From NCBI GenBank assembly GCA_963702595.1, contig CAVPDC010000015.1, positions 1 through 64,000 on the forward strand: a stretch of DNA of 64,000 nt. Direction: 5' to 3'. Position numbers and translations under genes: made by a program. The notes beneath the pieces were generated by a model. That model had not been told where the DNA came from. It made no database searches and was given only the letters and a program-made list of their open reading frames with translations. Origin of the DNA: JALORV01 sp963702595 (GTDB taxonomy: Bacteria > Pseudomonadota > Gammaproteobacteria > Burkholderiales > Burkholderiaceae_F). Positions 8,635-17,300 of the stretch are shown here, piece by piece (the first letter of the stretch is position 1; each line of letters starts with the position of its first letter).

Positions 8635-9927
8635 ATGCAGCCCCTCTTTCCGCGCATCGAGAACCGCACTGCGTTGCTCGCGGTGGCGCCGATTGCGTTG
8701 GCCGAGCCGTGGCAGGCGGAGTGCCTGAGCAGCTACCTCACACGATTGGCCGGAGAACACGGCGTCGCGCCTAGAGACCTGGTCCGCCGGGTCATAGCAC
8801 CGACGCTGGGACGGGCGGTCGACACCCGCGCGGTCTTTATGCGCAGGCATGCCCATTCGATGGACGGGCTGGGGCGCTATGCATCGCTCTTCTCGGATTG
8901 CTTGCGCCGACTGACTGACCGTCAGGATCTGGTGCAGGCGACGCTGTTGGGTCTCGCGCCATTGCTGCCCAGCAACGGGACTGCCCTGCTGAGGTCAAGC
9001 CGGGCCTGGTGCCCTGCCTGCTGGCAGGACGATACAGCGGCGCGTTGCCGCCGCTATGGGCGACTCGTCTGGCGCCTGGAACTCAGTATGTGCTGCGATT
9101 TGCACAGCGCCCCGCTTGAAAAGCGCTGCCCACATTGCGGCACCACGCAGCCCATCATCCCGACGCTCTCCGCCATGGATCGATGCGAGCGTTGCCACCG
9201 CTGCCTTATAGAGGACAGGGCGGCGGGCACTGCACCCACTCCGACTGACACATCGTCCTCCGCGTTCGCGGCGGACCTGGTCGGACTGCGTCGGACCCTT
9301 CCGACCGATGCTCATCGCAGCTTCCTTCAGGGACTGCGAATCGCCGTTGCCCAGACTGGCCTAGACCGACAGGCCTGGTGCCGGGCCGTGGGCCTTCCGC
9401 CCCGCGCCTTGTGCGGCTGGTTCTCCAAGGGTCAGCGACCAAGCGCCGAAATGCTGTTTCGCGTCACGACTGCGCTGCGCGCAACTCTGCACGAGCTGGT
9501 GTCCGGACGCGTTAGGCGTGGCGCCACGGCCCGGGCGCCGGCGGGGCGCGGGCGCGTGTACCACTCCGAAGTGGTCCGCGAACGCGTTCGACTGGACCTG
9601 CAGGCGGTCCTTGGTCAGGACAGTCCGCCGGCGCTTAAGGCCATTGCCTCAGCCCACGGCGTGAGCCGCGCTTACCTCACATATTGGTATCCGCAGCTGG
9701 CTCGGAAACTTACTCGGCGCCGGGCTGTACTTCGTTCTGCGAAGCATTTCGCGGAGGGAGTACGACGGCAGAACGCGCTCGTCGCCGCAGTGCAGGGGCA
9801 GTGGTCGGCGCACGGCAAAGTCACCCGCAGGTCCACGGAGAGGGCGCTGCTGAAAAATGGGGTTTCCTCCGGCAACCGGAAGTGCGTGCGTCCTTTTACA
9901 AAGCGGTCCGCAGACAGAGGTGCATGA
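8635..9927 (+). CDS. tniQ: TniQ/TnsD-family target-selection protein
   Basis: This TniQ protein of 430 residues chooses the insertion site. The N-terminal TniQ signature is ECLSSYLTRLAGEHGVAPRDLVRRV (29-53). Zinc-ribbon Cys/His sets follow: CPACWQDD (126-133), CCDLH (153-157), CPHC (165-168) and CERCHRC (184-190). The second half holds two helix-turn-helix-like units (LDRQAWCRAVGLPPRALCGWFSKG, then ALKAIASAHGVSRAYLTYWYPQL). This makes it longer than the short TniQ of CRISPR-associated systems and more like TnsD, which binds a fixed DNA site. That architecture argues for a sequence-specific target such as the nearby tRNA gene. It starts 3 bases after the tnsC stop. Confidence 0.85.
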   Translation: MQPLFPRIENRTALLAVAPIALAEPWQAECLSSYLTRLAGEHGVAPRDLVRRVIAPTLGRAVDTRAVFMRRHAHSMDGLGRYASLFSDCLRRLTDRQDLVQATLLGLAPLLPSNGTALLRSSRAWCPACWQDDTAARCRRYGRLVWRLELSMCCDLHSAPLEKRCPHCGTTQPIIPTLSAMDRCERCHRCLIEDRAAGTAPTPTDTSSSAFAADLVGLRRTLPTDAHRSFLQGLRIAVAQTGLDRQAWCRAVGLPPRALCGWFSKGQRPSAEMLFRVTTALRATLHELVSGRVRRGATARAPAGRGRVYHSEVVRERVRLDLQAVLGQDSPPALKAIASAHGVSRAYLTYWYPQLARKLTRRRAVLRSAKHFAEGVRRQNALVAAVQGQWSAHGKVTRRSTERALLKNGVSSGNRKCVRPFTKRSADRGA

Positions 9928-9998
9928 TCGACCCCGACGCGCAGCCGCCAAGGTCGGATGTGCCGTTTCCGCTGCGATGAACGACAACGGATTACGAG

Positions 9999-10850
9999 CT
10001 AACGGCTGTAACTGGCCAGGCGAACCTCTGCCCGGTCGTAGTTTCCGGCCATTGCTTCGAGAAGTATCGCCTCGCTGAAGAGCGCCTGACCCAGAAGGTC
10101 TTTGCTGGACATGTTTCGAGTCCTCAGCAAGATCCGTCTACTCCCAGAGTGTCGGTGCACTTCGAGTATCGCCGCCCGTTTAACATAGCCAAGCACCTTT
10201 TGCAGCTGCAATCGTGGCTTAGAGGCCAAGTAGCGCGCATCTCGCACTTGACTGAGAAGTTTGCAGAAGAAAGCCGGATACAACACAGACAGCGTACCCC
10301 CGCTCGATTCGGCCAGTCTCGCCCATGTACGCCACGCTAGGAAGTGATCGCCCTCGTCCTGCCGCAGCAGGGCATCGTCAACCATGGCGAGAACAAGCGC
10401 GGCAGCATCTAACGAACAGTCCTTGACGACGAGAGGCGCAAGGCGCGATAGCGAGACCTCGGGATCTCGCCAGAAATGACCGTCCCTGTCAGACCGCAGC
10501 CATCCGCTGGTAAAGCGCGCCGGCAGGGCAGCCAGTTGATTCGAGAGGAACGCCCCAGAAACATCATGCGGCCTCGCCAGGGCCCAAAGCGGGTGATAAA
10601 AAACCCGCCTTGTGACTGGAACGGCATCCGCGATGGCCTCGATCGCCGCCTCGCTGGGACCGGCGTCTCCCCGCGCGTACTTGTAAAGGACGCTAAGCCC
10701 CGGGAGCGGCACGTACTGCACAAGCGCATTGTGGAATTCGGCGACAGACTTGGTCCGCGCCGCAGCCAGGGCTGAGTTGATCCAGACAATCGTCTGCGCC
10801 CGATCAACGAGCGTGCGAGCCGGCCGGCCAGCCGTTCGTCTGGAAGCCAT
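9999..10850 (-). CDS. unknown protein with HTH-like segment, inside Tn7-like element
   Basis: I do not recognise a named family. The 283-residue product has a basic N-terminus (MASRRTAGRPARTL). A probable DNA-binding segment follows at about 45-90 (LPGLSVLYKYARGDAGPSEAAIEAIADAVPVTRRVFYHPLWAL), where 'YKYARGD..PS' resembles a Cro-like HTH and echoes the 'GWFSKGQRPS' unit of the neighbouring TniQ. The remainder is helical, Leu/Ala-rich and Trp-containing, with no catalytic motif I can name. It converges on tniQ with a 71-base gap and ends at the right side of the module. It could be a regulator or accessory targeting factor (a TnsE-like place, but no TnsE similarity seen), or cargo. Confidence 0.55.
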   Translation of the reverse strand: MASRRTAGRPARTLVDRAQTIVWINSALAAARTKSVAEFHNALVQYVPLPGLSVLYKYARGDAGPSEAAIEAIADAVPVTRRVFYHPLWALARPHDVSGAFLSNQLAALPARFTSGWLRSDRDGHFWRDPEVSLSRLAPLVVKDCSLDAAALVLAMVDDALLRQDEGDHFLAWRTWARLAESSGGTLSVLYPAFFCKLLSQVRDARYLASKPRLQLQKVLGYVKRAAILEVHRHSGSRRILLRTRNMSSKDLLGQALFSEAILLEAMAGNYDRAEVRLASYSR

Positions 10851-10970
10851 CGGGCGGCTACTCGCCGTTTGCCGACCTGGAAGTCGATTCGGGCAGGGGT
10901 CGTGGACTGGTCATCTTGTACGCCCCTGGGCGAATTACCTGATTCGTGCTTCCTTGGCCCCTCGCCAAGG

Positions 10971-11007
10971 GATGCATAAAACTTCCAGAGCGGAAGTTTT
11001 ATGCATC
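10971..11007. repeat. 37-bp perfect inverted repeat
   Basis: Sixteen bases, GATGCATAAAACTTCC, are followed by a five-base loop (AGAGC) and their exact complement. It is AT-rich in a GC-rich setting. It lies 34 bases beyond the tRNA-Ala 3' end. No T-run follows on either strand, so it is not a standard terminator. It may mark the transposon end or be a dispersed hairpin repeat. Confidence 0.75.
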
Positions 11008-11040
11008 GGCCGACACATGCGGCCCTTTGACTTGTTGCTT

Positions 11041-11116
11041 TGGTGGAGAAGAGGAGGATCGAACTCCCGACCTCTGCATTGCGAACGCAGCGCTCTCCCA
11101 GCTGAGCTACTTCCCC
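11041..11116 (-). tRNA. tRNA-Ala (anticodon CGC)
   Basis: A full 76-base cloverleaf is visible on the minus strand: acceptor GGGGAAG/CTTCTCC containing the G3:U70 pair that marks alanine tRNAs, D-stem GCTC/GAGC, anticodon stem CTGCG/TGCAG with loop TTCGCAA (anticodon CGC), T-arm GGGAG-TTCGATC-CTCCT, and an encoded CCA end. It reads GCG codons. It sits at the edge of the Tn7-like module with its 3' end facing it, as expected of a tRNA used as attachment site. Confidence 0.95.
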
Positions 11117-11156
11117 AAATTCTTGCGCCGTGCACCCTTGCCTGAACGGGAGCCGG

Positions 11157-11185
11157 ATTATAGGTCGAGCCGGCGAGCGATTCAA
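11157..11185 (-). promoter_or_regulatory. tRNA-Ala promoter
   Basis: On the minus strand there is TTGAAT (11,180-11,185), a 17-base spacer, and a perfect TATAAT (11,157-11,162). The predicted start lies about 35 bases before the mature tRNA 5' end. This is a near-ideal sigma70 promoter. Confidence 0.75.
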
Positions 11186-11238
11186 ACGCATCGGGGCAAG
11201 GCCGCGCCAGTACACTGAGTTCGCATCCAGGAGAACAA

Positions 11239-12090
11239 ATGACGCGTGAAGCGTTCTACGAGCGCGAATACAACGCACGCGCGGCTATCCCGGAGCATCC
11301 GCGGATCTTCGCGCGCTGGGCCGAGCAGGGAGCCATGGCGCGGCGACTGCGCGCATGCCTGATCGATCTCCCGTACGGCGAGACCCCCGCCGAGCGGCTC
11401 GACTATTTTCCGACCCGGCAGGACGCCGCACCGTTGCTGATCTTCATCCACGGCGGGTATTGGCGATCGCTCGACAAATCAGACTTCGCCTGGCTCGCGC
11501 CGCCCTTTGTCCAGCATGGCGTCGCGCTCGCCCTGCTCAACTATGGCCTCGCGCCGCAAACGACGATCGAAGACATGGTGCGCCAGCAACTGCGTGCGCT
11601 GGCGTGGCTGCATCGCAACGGTGACCGCCTGGGCTTCGATCCCGAGCGCATCGTCGTCGCTGGTCACTCGGCCGGCGCGCACCTGGCAGTGATGATGATG
11701 GCTGCGCTGTGGCCGGCCTACAAGGCCGACCTGCCCCGCTCGCTGGTGAAGGGCGGACTGGCATTGAGCGGCATCTACGACCTCGCGCCTCTCGTACAGG
11801 CGCCGTTCGTCAATGTCGACCTGAAACTGGACGCTCGGCGGGCCCACACATTGTCGCCGGCATTCCTGCCGCCGGCGACCACGGCGCCGCTGATCACGGC
11901 CGTCGGCGGACTCGAATCCTCGGAGTTCCATCGCCAGACCGCTCTGATCGGCCGCGCCTGGAAGGACGTGCTGGTGCGCAGTGTGCCAATGCCCGGAACG
12001 AACCACCTGACTGTGGTCGACGAACTTGCCAATCCGGCGTCGCCGCTCTTCGACGCGGCCCTCGAACTGGTCCGCGCCAGCCGGCCCTGA
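11239..12090 (+). CDS. alpha/beta hydrolase (esterase/kynurenine-formamidase-like)
   Basis: This is a 283-residue cytoplasmic alpha/beta hydrolase. The oxyanion-hole motif HGGYW (71-75) and nucleophile elbow GHSAGAH (142-148, Ser144) place it in the hormone-sensitive-lipase/arylformamidase branch. A catalytic His is likely in MPGTNHLTVVDEL near the C-terminus, with an Asp shortly before. The YW after HGG and the short N-terminal lid region resemble bacterial arylformamidases that open N-formylkynurenine. There is no kyn gene next to it, so the substrate is open. A ribosome-binding AGGAGA precedes the ATG by six bases. Confidence 0.75.
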   Translation: MTREAFYEREYNARAAIPEHPRIFARWAEQGAMARRLRACLIDLPYGETPAERLDYFPTRQDAAPLLIFIHGGYWRSLDKSDFAWLAPPFVQHGVALALLNYGLAPQTTIEDMVRQQLRALAWLHRNGDRLGFDPERIVVAGHSAGAHLAVMMMAALWPAYKADLPRSLVKGGLALSGIYDLAPLVQAPFVNVDLKLDARRAHTLSPAFLPPATTAPLITAVGGLESSEFHRQTALIGRAWKDVLVRSVPMPGTNHLTVVDELANPASPLFDAALELVRASRP

Positions 12091-12130
12091 AATTGCCCTG
12101 AGTCGCCGGGAGGAATGCGTGTCGTTGCAC

Positions 12131-12252
12131 TTCGGCGCAGCCGCGCGGCCGCTCCGGAGCGGAGCCGACTAACTATTCTCGGGCGGCTCGCGCAGCGCGC
12201 GGACCGTGCCGGAGCGGGTGCACGGGCATCGGCGAAGCCGATGCGTACACCT
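12131..12252 (+). repeat. dispersed intergenic repeat, copy A
   Basis: This copy lies between two convergent genes. It shares with copies B (34,094) and C (37,861, inverted) the blocks GCGCGGCCGCTCCGGAGC, AGCCGACTAA, GGCTCGCGCAGCG and GCGTACAC in the same order. It is rich in short palindromes. Confidence 0.7.
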
Positions 12253-12259
12253 GCGACGC

Positions 12260-13240
12260 CTAACCGATGCCAAGCGCTCGCGCGCGCCCGAGCGCCAGCG
12301 CATGGACGTGACGGATGGTCGGCACCGGAATCCGTGCCATGTCGGCGAGCTCGATGACGCTGCCGACGATCGCCGCGAGTTCCAGCGGCCGCCGTTGCTC
12401 GAGGTCCTGCAGCATCGAGATCTTGGCCGCCCCCAGTTGCCGCGCGATGTCGATGCGCTGGTCCGGCGTCATCGGCATGTGGTAGCCGTAGTGCTCGGAC
12501 ACCGCCATCCCCTCGAGCATCATCGCGCGGATCACGCCGAGCACGTCCTCGTCGGCGACGATCTGGTTCATCAGGTACCCGGTCAACGCGGCCACGGGGT
12601 TGAACGAGAGGTTGCCCAGCAACTTGATCCAGACATCGAGCCGGATATCGCGCGAGCGCTCGGTGGCGAAGCCCGCCGTGTCGAGCGCATCGGCCACGCG
12701 TGCGAGACGCGCCGACAGCGAGCGATCCGGCTCGCCGAGGATCAGGCGTCGGCCGCCGGTGTGGTGCACTTCACCGGGCGTGCGCACCTCGGCCGCAATG
12801 TGGACGACGCAGCCAAGGATGTGACTCGGGTCGAGTGCCGCGAACATCGAGCCCGCAGGATCGAGCGCCCGCAAGGTCGTGCCATCGAGCGCGCTGCCCT
12901 CGGCGTGGAAATACCACCAGGGCAGCCCGTTGATCGCCGGCACGACCGTTGTGGCCGGCCCCACGAGCGCTGCCGCCCTGGGCAGCAGCGCCGCGATGGC
13001 GTGCGCCTTGAGCCCGATGACAACCAGGTCCTGCACGCCGAACTCCGCCGGCTCTGCGCTCGCGCGCAACCGGTAGACGCCGCTTGCGCTGCCGACGTGA
13101 TCGACGAGCCGCAGGCCCTCGCGCTGGATCGCTTCGAGGTGCGTGCCGCGCGCGATCAGCACGACCTCGTGCCCGCTGGCGGCCAGCGTGGCTCCGAGAA
13201 CGGCGCCGATCGAACCGGCCCCAACGATGGCGACGCGCAA
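12260..13240 (-). CDS. panE: 2-dehydropantoate 2-reductase family protein
   Basis: This is an NADPH-dependent ketopantoate reductase (pantothenate pathway, cytoplasmic) or a close relative. The N-terminal Rossmann motif is VAIVGAGSIGAVLGATLAASG at the very start. VIGLKAHAI and PAINGLPWWYF are the family's substrate-domain landmarks, and DVWIKLLGNLSFNPVAALTG holds the catalytic Lys region. No ATG precedes the Rossmann motif after the neighbour's stop, so I take TTG at 13,240 as start, 11 bases after the cysB-like stop. About 326 residues is normal. Many such proteins next to LysR regulators act on other 2-oxo acids, so panE is probable rather than certain. Confidence 0.72.
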   Translation of the reverse strand: MRVAIVGAGSIGAVLGATLAASGHEVVLIARGTHLEAIQREGLRLVDHVGSASGVYRLRASAEPAEFGVQDLVVIGLKAHAIAALLPRAAALVGPATTVVPAINGLPWWYFHAEGSALDGTTLRALDPAGSMFAALDPSHILGCVVHIAAEVRTPGEVHHTGGRRLILGEPDRSLSARLARVADALDTAGFATERSRDIRLDVWIKLLGNLSFNPVAALTGYLMNQIVADEDVLGVIRAMMLEGMAVSEHYGYHMPMTPDQRIDIARQLGAAKISMLQDLEQRRPLELAAIVGSVIELADMARIPVPTIRHVHALALGRARALGIG

Positions 13241-13251
13241 CTCGGCCCTGT

Positions 13252-14181
13252 CTAGGCGCGAAACGCCTCTTCGATGCGGCGCTTGTCCCAGCCCGGCACC
13301 AGCATCTCGACGAACGAGTACACGAAGCCGCGCAGGTAGGTGCCCTCCTTCACGGCGAGCCGCGTCACGTTGCGGCCAAAGAGGTGACCGCACGGCAGCA
13401 TCACCAGATTGTCGCGGCGCGCGTCCACCGCCACTCCTGCGACGATGCCGACTCCCATGCCGATCTGCACGTAGGTTTTGATGACATCGGCATCGATCGC
13501 CTCGAGCACGATCGAAGGTTCGATGTCTGCCTGGGCGAACGCGTCGTCGATCTTGCCGCGACCGGCGAACTGATGCTCGTAGGTAACGATCGGGTGACGG
13601 GCCAGGTCCTTGAGCGTCAGCTTGCCGGGCGAGGTCGCGAACTTCGCCAGCGCGTGATCGGGCTTGACGATGGCCACATGCTGCCAGTCGTACACGGGGA
13701 TCGACAGCAGGCCCGGAGCGTCGGCCAGCGATTCGGTCGCCACGCCGAGGTCAGCCTGGCCATGCACCAGCATCGAAGCGATCTGCGGCGGATTCGCCTG
13801 CAGCAGCTTGAGCCGCACCTGCGGGAATTTCTGCGCGAACTGCTGAATCACCTGCGGAAGCACGTAGCGCGCCTGCGTGTGCGTCGTTGCGACTCGCAGG
13901 GTTCCCTCGGGACTGCCCGCATAGTCGCGCGCGAGCTTCTTCAGGTTGTCGACCTCTAGCATGATCCGCTCGGCCGCCTCCAGCACCACCTGGCCCGGCG
14001 CCGTCAGGCCCCTCACGCGCTTGCCATGCCGCGCAAGGATCGGCACGCCGAGCTCCTGCTCGAGCTCGATGATCGCCTTGGACACGCCAGGCTGCGACGT
14101 GTGCAGCGCGCGCGCGGCCTCGGTCAGGCTGAACTTGTGGCGTGCCGCCTCCCGAAGGAAACGGAACTGCTGCAGGTTCAT
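13252..14181 (-). CDS. cysB: CysB-family LysR transcriptional regulator
   Basis: This LysR-type regulator starts MNLQQFRFLREAARHKFSLTEAARALHTSQPGVSKAIIELEQELG, the HTH signature of the CysB/Cbl group. EAIDADVIKTYVQIGMGVGIVAGVA is the CysB effector-domain hallmark, where O- or N-acetylserine and sulfate-related ligands act. Its expected role is control of sulfur assimilation or sulfonate use. The start at 14,181 fits the family better than the ATG two codons upstream. It is followed closely by a ketopantoate-reductase-like gene, and no sulfate genes are nearby, so its targets are presumably elsewhere. Confidence 0.82.
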   Translation of the reverse strand: MNLQQFRFLREAARHKFSLTEAARALHTSQPGVSKAIIELEQELGVPILARHGKRVRGLTAPGQVVLEAAERIMLEVDNLKKLARDYAGSPEGTLRVATTHTQARYVLPQVIQQFAQKFPQVRLKLLQANPPQIASMLVHGQADLGVATESLADAPGLLSIPVYDWQHVAIVKPDHALAKFATSPGKLTLKDLARHPIVTYEHQFAGRGKIDDAFAQADIEPSIVLEAIDADVIKTYVQIGMGVGIVAGVAVDARRDNLVMLPCGHLFGRNVTRLAVKEGTYLRGFVYSFVEMLVPGWDKRRIEEAFRA

Positions 14182-14314
14182 AAGCAACCCCGTAATATGA
14201 GGGACAGATTTTATATCGCTTCCTTATATGCGACGAGGCCGGCAGTTGAATGCCTTCCTTGATCTACATCCTCTGGCTCGCTGTCGCAACCCGATGCGGA
14301 CCAGGTGCACTGCC

Positions 14315-14320
14315 TATAAT
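14315..14320 (+). promoter_or_regulatory. possible -10 box of nrdJ
   Basis: A perfect TATAAT lies 67 bases before the nrdJ ATG. At the proper distance no good -35 is seen (CGATGC). I found neither a B12 box nor an NrdR box in the 205-base gap. Confidence 0.4.
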
Positions 14321-14386
14321 TTCCGCTCGCTTCGGCGTCGTCGTGACCGTTCCCGACACGGCTGAAGCGTCCAACCCGGGGCAACG

Positions 14387-17300
14387 ATGAAACTGGACAA
14401 GGCGCAACTGCTGCTCGACGAGCAGCCCATCTCGATCGACGTACTGCTCGAGAAATACGCCAAGGGGGACGAGAAGACCGTTGACGAAGTTCGCCGGCGC
14501 GTCGCGCGCGGCCTCGCACATGTCGAAAAGCCCGAAGTGCGCGAAGCCTGGGAACGACGTTTCTACGACGCCATGGTCGATGGCTTCATTCCGGGCGGCC
14601 GCGTCAATTCGGCCGCCGGCACCGGCATCGCGGCCACACTGATCAACTGTTTCGTGCAGCCGGTCGGCGACGCGATCAGCGGCCGCAAGAACGGCGTGCC
14701 GTCGATCTACCTCGCGCTGAACCAGGCGGCCGAAACGATGCGTCGCGGCGGCGGCGTCGGCTATGACTTCTCGCCAATCCGCCCGAAAGGCGCGCTGGTA
14801 CACGGCACGCACTCGCGCGCCAGCGGACCGATCTCTTACATGCGGGTGTTCGACAAGAGCTGCGAAACACTCGAGTCCGCCGGCGCGCGGCGCGGCGCGC
14901 AGATGGGGATGATGCGATGCGACCATCCCGATATCGAGGAGTTCATCCACGCCAAGCGCGACGGATCGCTCGCCAACTTCAACATGTCGGTGGCAGTGAC
15001 CGACGAGTTCATGCACGCAGTCGACAGCGATGGCGACATCGAGCTCTGGCATGCCGCCGAGCCCTTCGACAAATCCGAGGCCTACCAGCGTGCTGACGGC
15101 AGCTGGGTCTATTGCAAGGCGCACGCACGGGACCTCTTCGACCAGATCATGCAGTCGACCTACAGCCACGCCGAGCCGGGCGTAATCTTCGTCGACCGCG
15201 TCAATGCCGACAACAACCTCTCGTACTGCGAAACGATCGCGGCGACCAACCCGTGCGTGACGGGGGAGACTCGGCTGCACACGCAGTACGGCATGGTCCC
15301 GATCGCCGAACTCGCACAATCGGGCCTTGCCATTTCGGCTACCGTCGATCGCCGCTCACTGCCGGGTGCTGACGGAGAGCGCGGCACGGTAACGCGGCCT
15401 GCCCGCCCTGCCTTCGTCACTGCCTGCGAAGCAGATGTCTATCGAGTGACGACCGACGAAGGCTACGAGATTCGCGCGACGGCCTGGCACGACTTCTACA
15501 CTGCACGGGGCAAGCTCAAGCTCACCGAATTGCAGACTGGAGACCGATTGCTGGTTCAGTCCGGTAAAGGCCAGTTCGGTACGGAGGGCAGCGAAGAACT
15601 GGGGCTACTGATCGGACTGATCACGGGCGACGGCCACTTCACGAATCGCGGGCACGGCCAGCAGGCTGCGGTGCTGAGCTTCTGGGGTCAGGATCGCGAT
15701 CTTGCGCCCGTCGTCGCAGAGTACGTCAACTCGATGATCGCGGGACACGCAAGCAATCAGCGTGCATATCAGGTGACGCCGGTGCCCGTGCATTCGCGGA
15801 ATCACGTCTTCATTCGCTCGGTCCTTCTGGCTCGCTTACTCGAGCATTACGGCTTTTCGGCGAAGACGAAGCACAGCGTTCCCGAAGTGATCTGGAGGGG
15901 ATCGGAGAGTTGCGTCAAGGCCTACCTGCGCGGGCTGTTCCAGACCGACGGCACCGTCAACGTATCGGGACGGAGCGACAGTTGCTCGGTGCGGCTGGCT
16001 TCCAGCACTGTCACCCTGCTCAAGGACGTACAGGTACTGCTCGCCAACTTCGGCATTTTCAGTCGCGTCCATCGCCGCCGCGAACCCGGCCAACGAGTTC
16101 TCCCGGACGGCAAAGGAGGGAAGCGCCTCTATGACTGCCAAGCCGACTTCGAACTGATCATCGATGGGGAGTCGCGTGAGCAATTCATTGCCGAGATCGG
16201 CTTTCTGGGCGAAGCCAAGATCGGCAAGTACCAGGCCTGGGTCGCGGACAAGGTGTTGCGCAAGAGTCAGCCGTTTGTTGCTCGTGTCCAGTCCCTAGTG
16301 CGTGATGGTCGAGAAACGGTCTATGACACGACGCAGCCGGACGGCAACTCTGTCATCTTCAATGGACTCGTCACCGGGCAATGCGGCGAACAGCCGTTGC
16401 CGCCCTACGGTTGCTGCTGCCTCGGTTCGATCAACCTGACGCGCTTCGTCGTCGATCCGTTCGGCGAACGGGCCGCTTTCGACTGGGACCGCTTCCGCAG
16501 CGTGACCAAGGTCTCGGTGCGCGCGCTCGACAACGTGCTGGATGTCACGCTGTGGCCGCTGGAGGAGCAGGCGAAGGAGGCGTCCAACAAGCGCCGCATC
16601 GGGCTCGGCTTCACCGGGCTCGGCAACACGCTGACGATGCTGGGCCTGCGTTACGACAGCGAAGCGGCGCGCACACTGGCCGCCGACGTTTCGCGCACGA
16701 TGCGAGATGCGGCCTACGAGGCGTCGGTCGAGAACGCCCGTGAGAAAGGCGCGTTCCCGCTCTTGGACGCCGACAAATTCCTGGCCGAGCCGCATTGCGC
16801 ATCGCGCCTGCCCGACAAGCTTAAGTCCGAGATCCGCGCTCACGGCATTCGCAATTCGCACCTTCTCTCGATCGCGCCCACCGGCACCATCTCGCTGGCC
16901 TTTGCCGGCAACGCCTCGGGCGGCATCGAGCCGACGTTCTCCTGGACGTATATCCGCAAGAAGCGCATGCCCGACGGCAGCAAGCAGGAGTACATCGTCG
17001 AGGACTACTCGTACCGGCTCTACAAACGCATGGGTGGCGACGAAAACCAGTTGCCGGCTGGGTTCGTCAGCGCGCTTGAGATGAGCGCGCAAGACCACAT
17101 GAAGATGATCGCGGCAGTGCAGCCGTACGTGGACGCCGCGATCAGCAAGACGGTCAACGTGCCGGAAGACTATCCGTTCGAAGACTTCAAGAACCTCTAC
17201 CTCGAGGCTTGGAAGAGCGGGCTGAAGGGGATCACGACCTACCGCCCGAATAACGTCATCGGCTCGGTGCTGGAGGTCGTGAAGGAGCCCGCCACATCGC

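Larger units (their letters stand above)
4700..11007 (+). mobile_element. Tn7-like element core (TnsAB, TnsC, TniQ)
   Basis: A self-contained set of Tn7-type transposition genes runs left to right: a TnsA-TnsB fusion (two overlapping frames), TnsC ATPase and TniQ target selector. A convergent gene of unknown function follows. Spacings are tight (29-base overlap tnsB/tnsC, 3 bases tnsC/tniQ). The limits are my estimate: an end-like block at 4700 and a hairpin at 10,971-11,007 beside tRNA-Ala, a plausible tRNA-type attachment site. The ars operon would then lie just outside the tnsA end, or the true far end may lie elsewhere. No CRISPR array and no cas gene is in or near the module. Confidence 0.6.

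Noticed and set aside
4700..11007. CRISPR-associated transposon
   Set aside because: No direct-repeat array, Cascade or Cas12k gene is visible, and TniQ is of the long TnsD type with extra HTH units.
10971..11007. Rho-independent terminator of tRNA-Ala
   Set aside because: Strong stem, but it lacks the T-run needed on either strand.
14188..14386. cobalamin riboswitch before nrdJ
   Set aside because: Class II reductases are sometimes near B12 elements, but no B12 box or riboswitch core was found in this 200-base gap.
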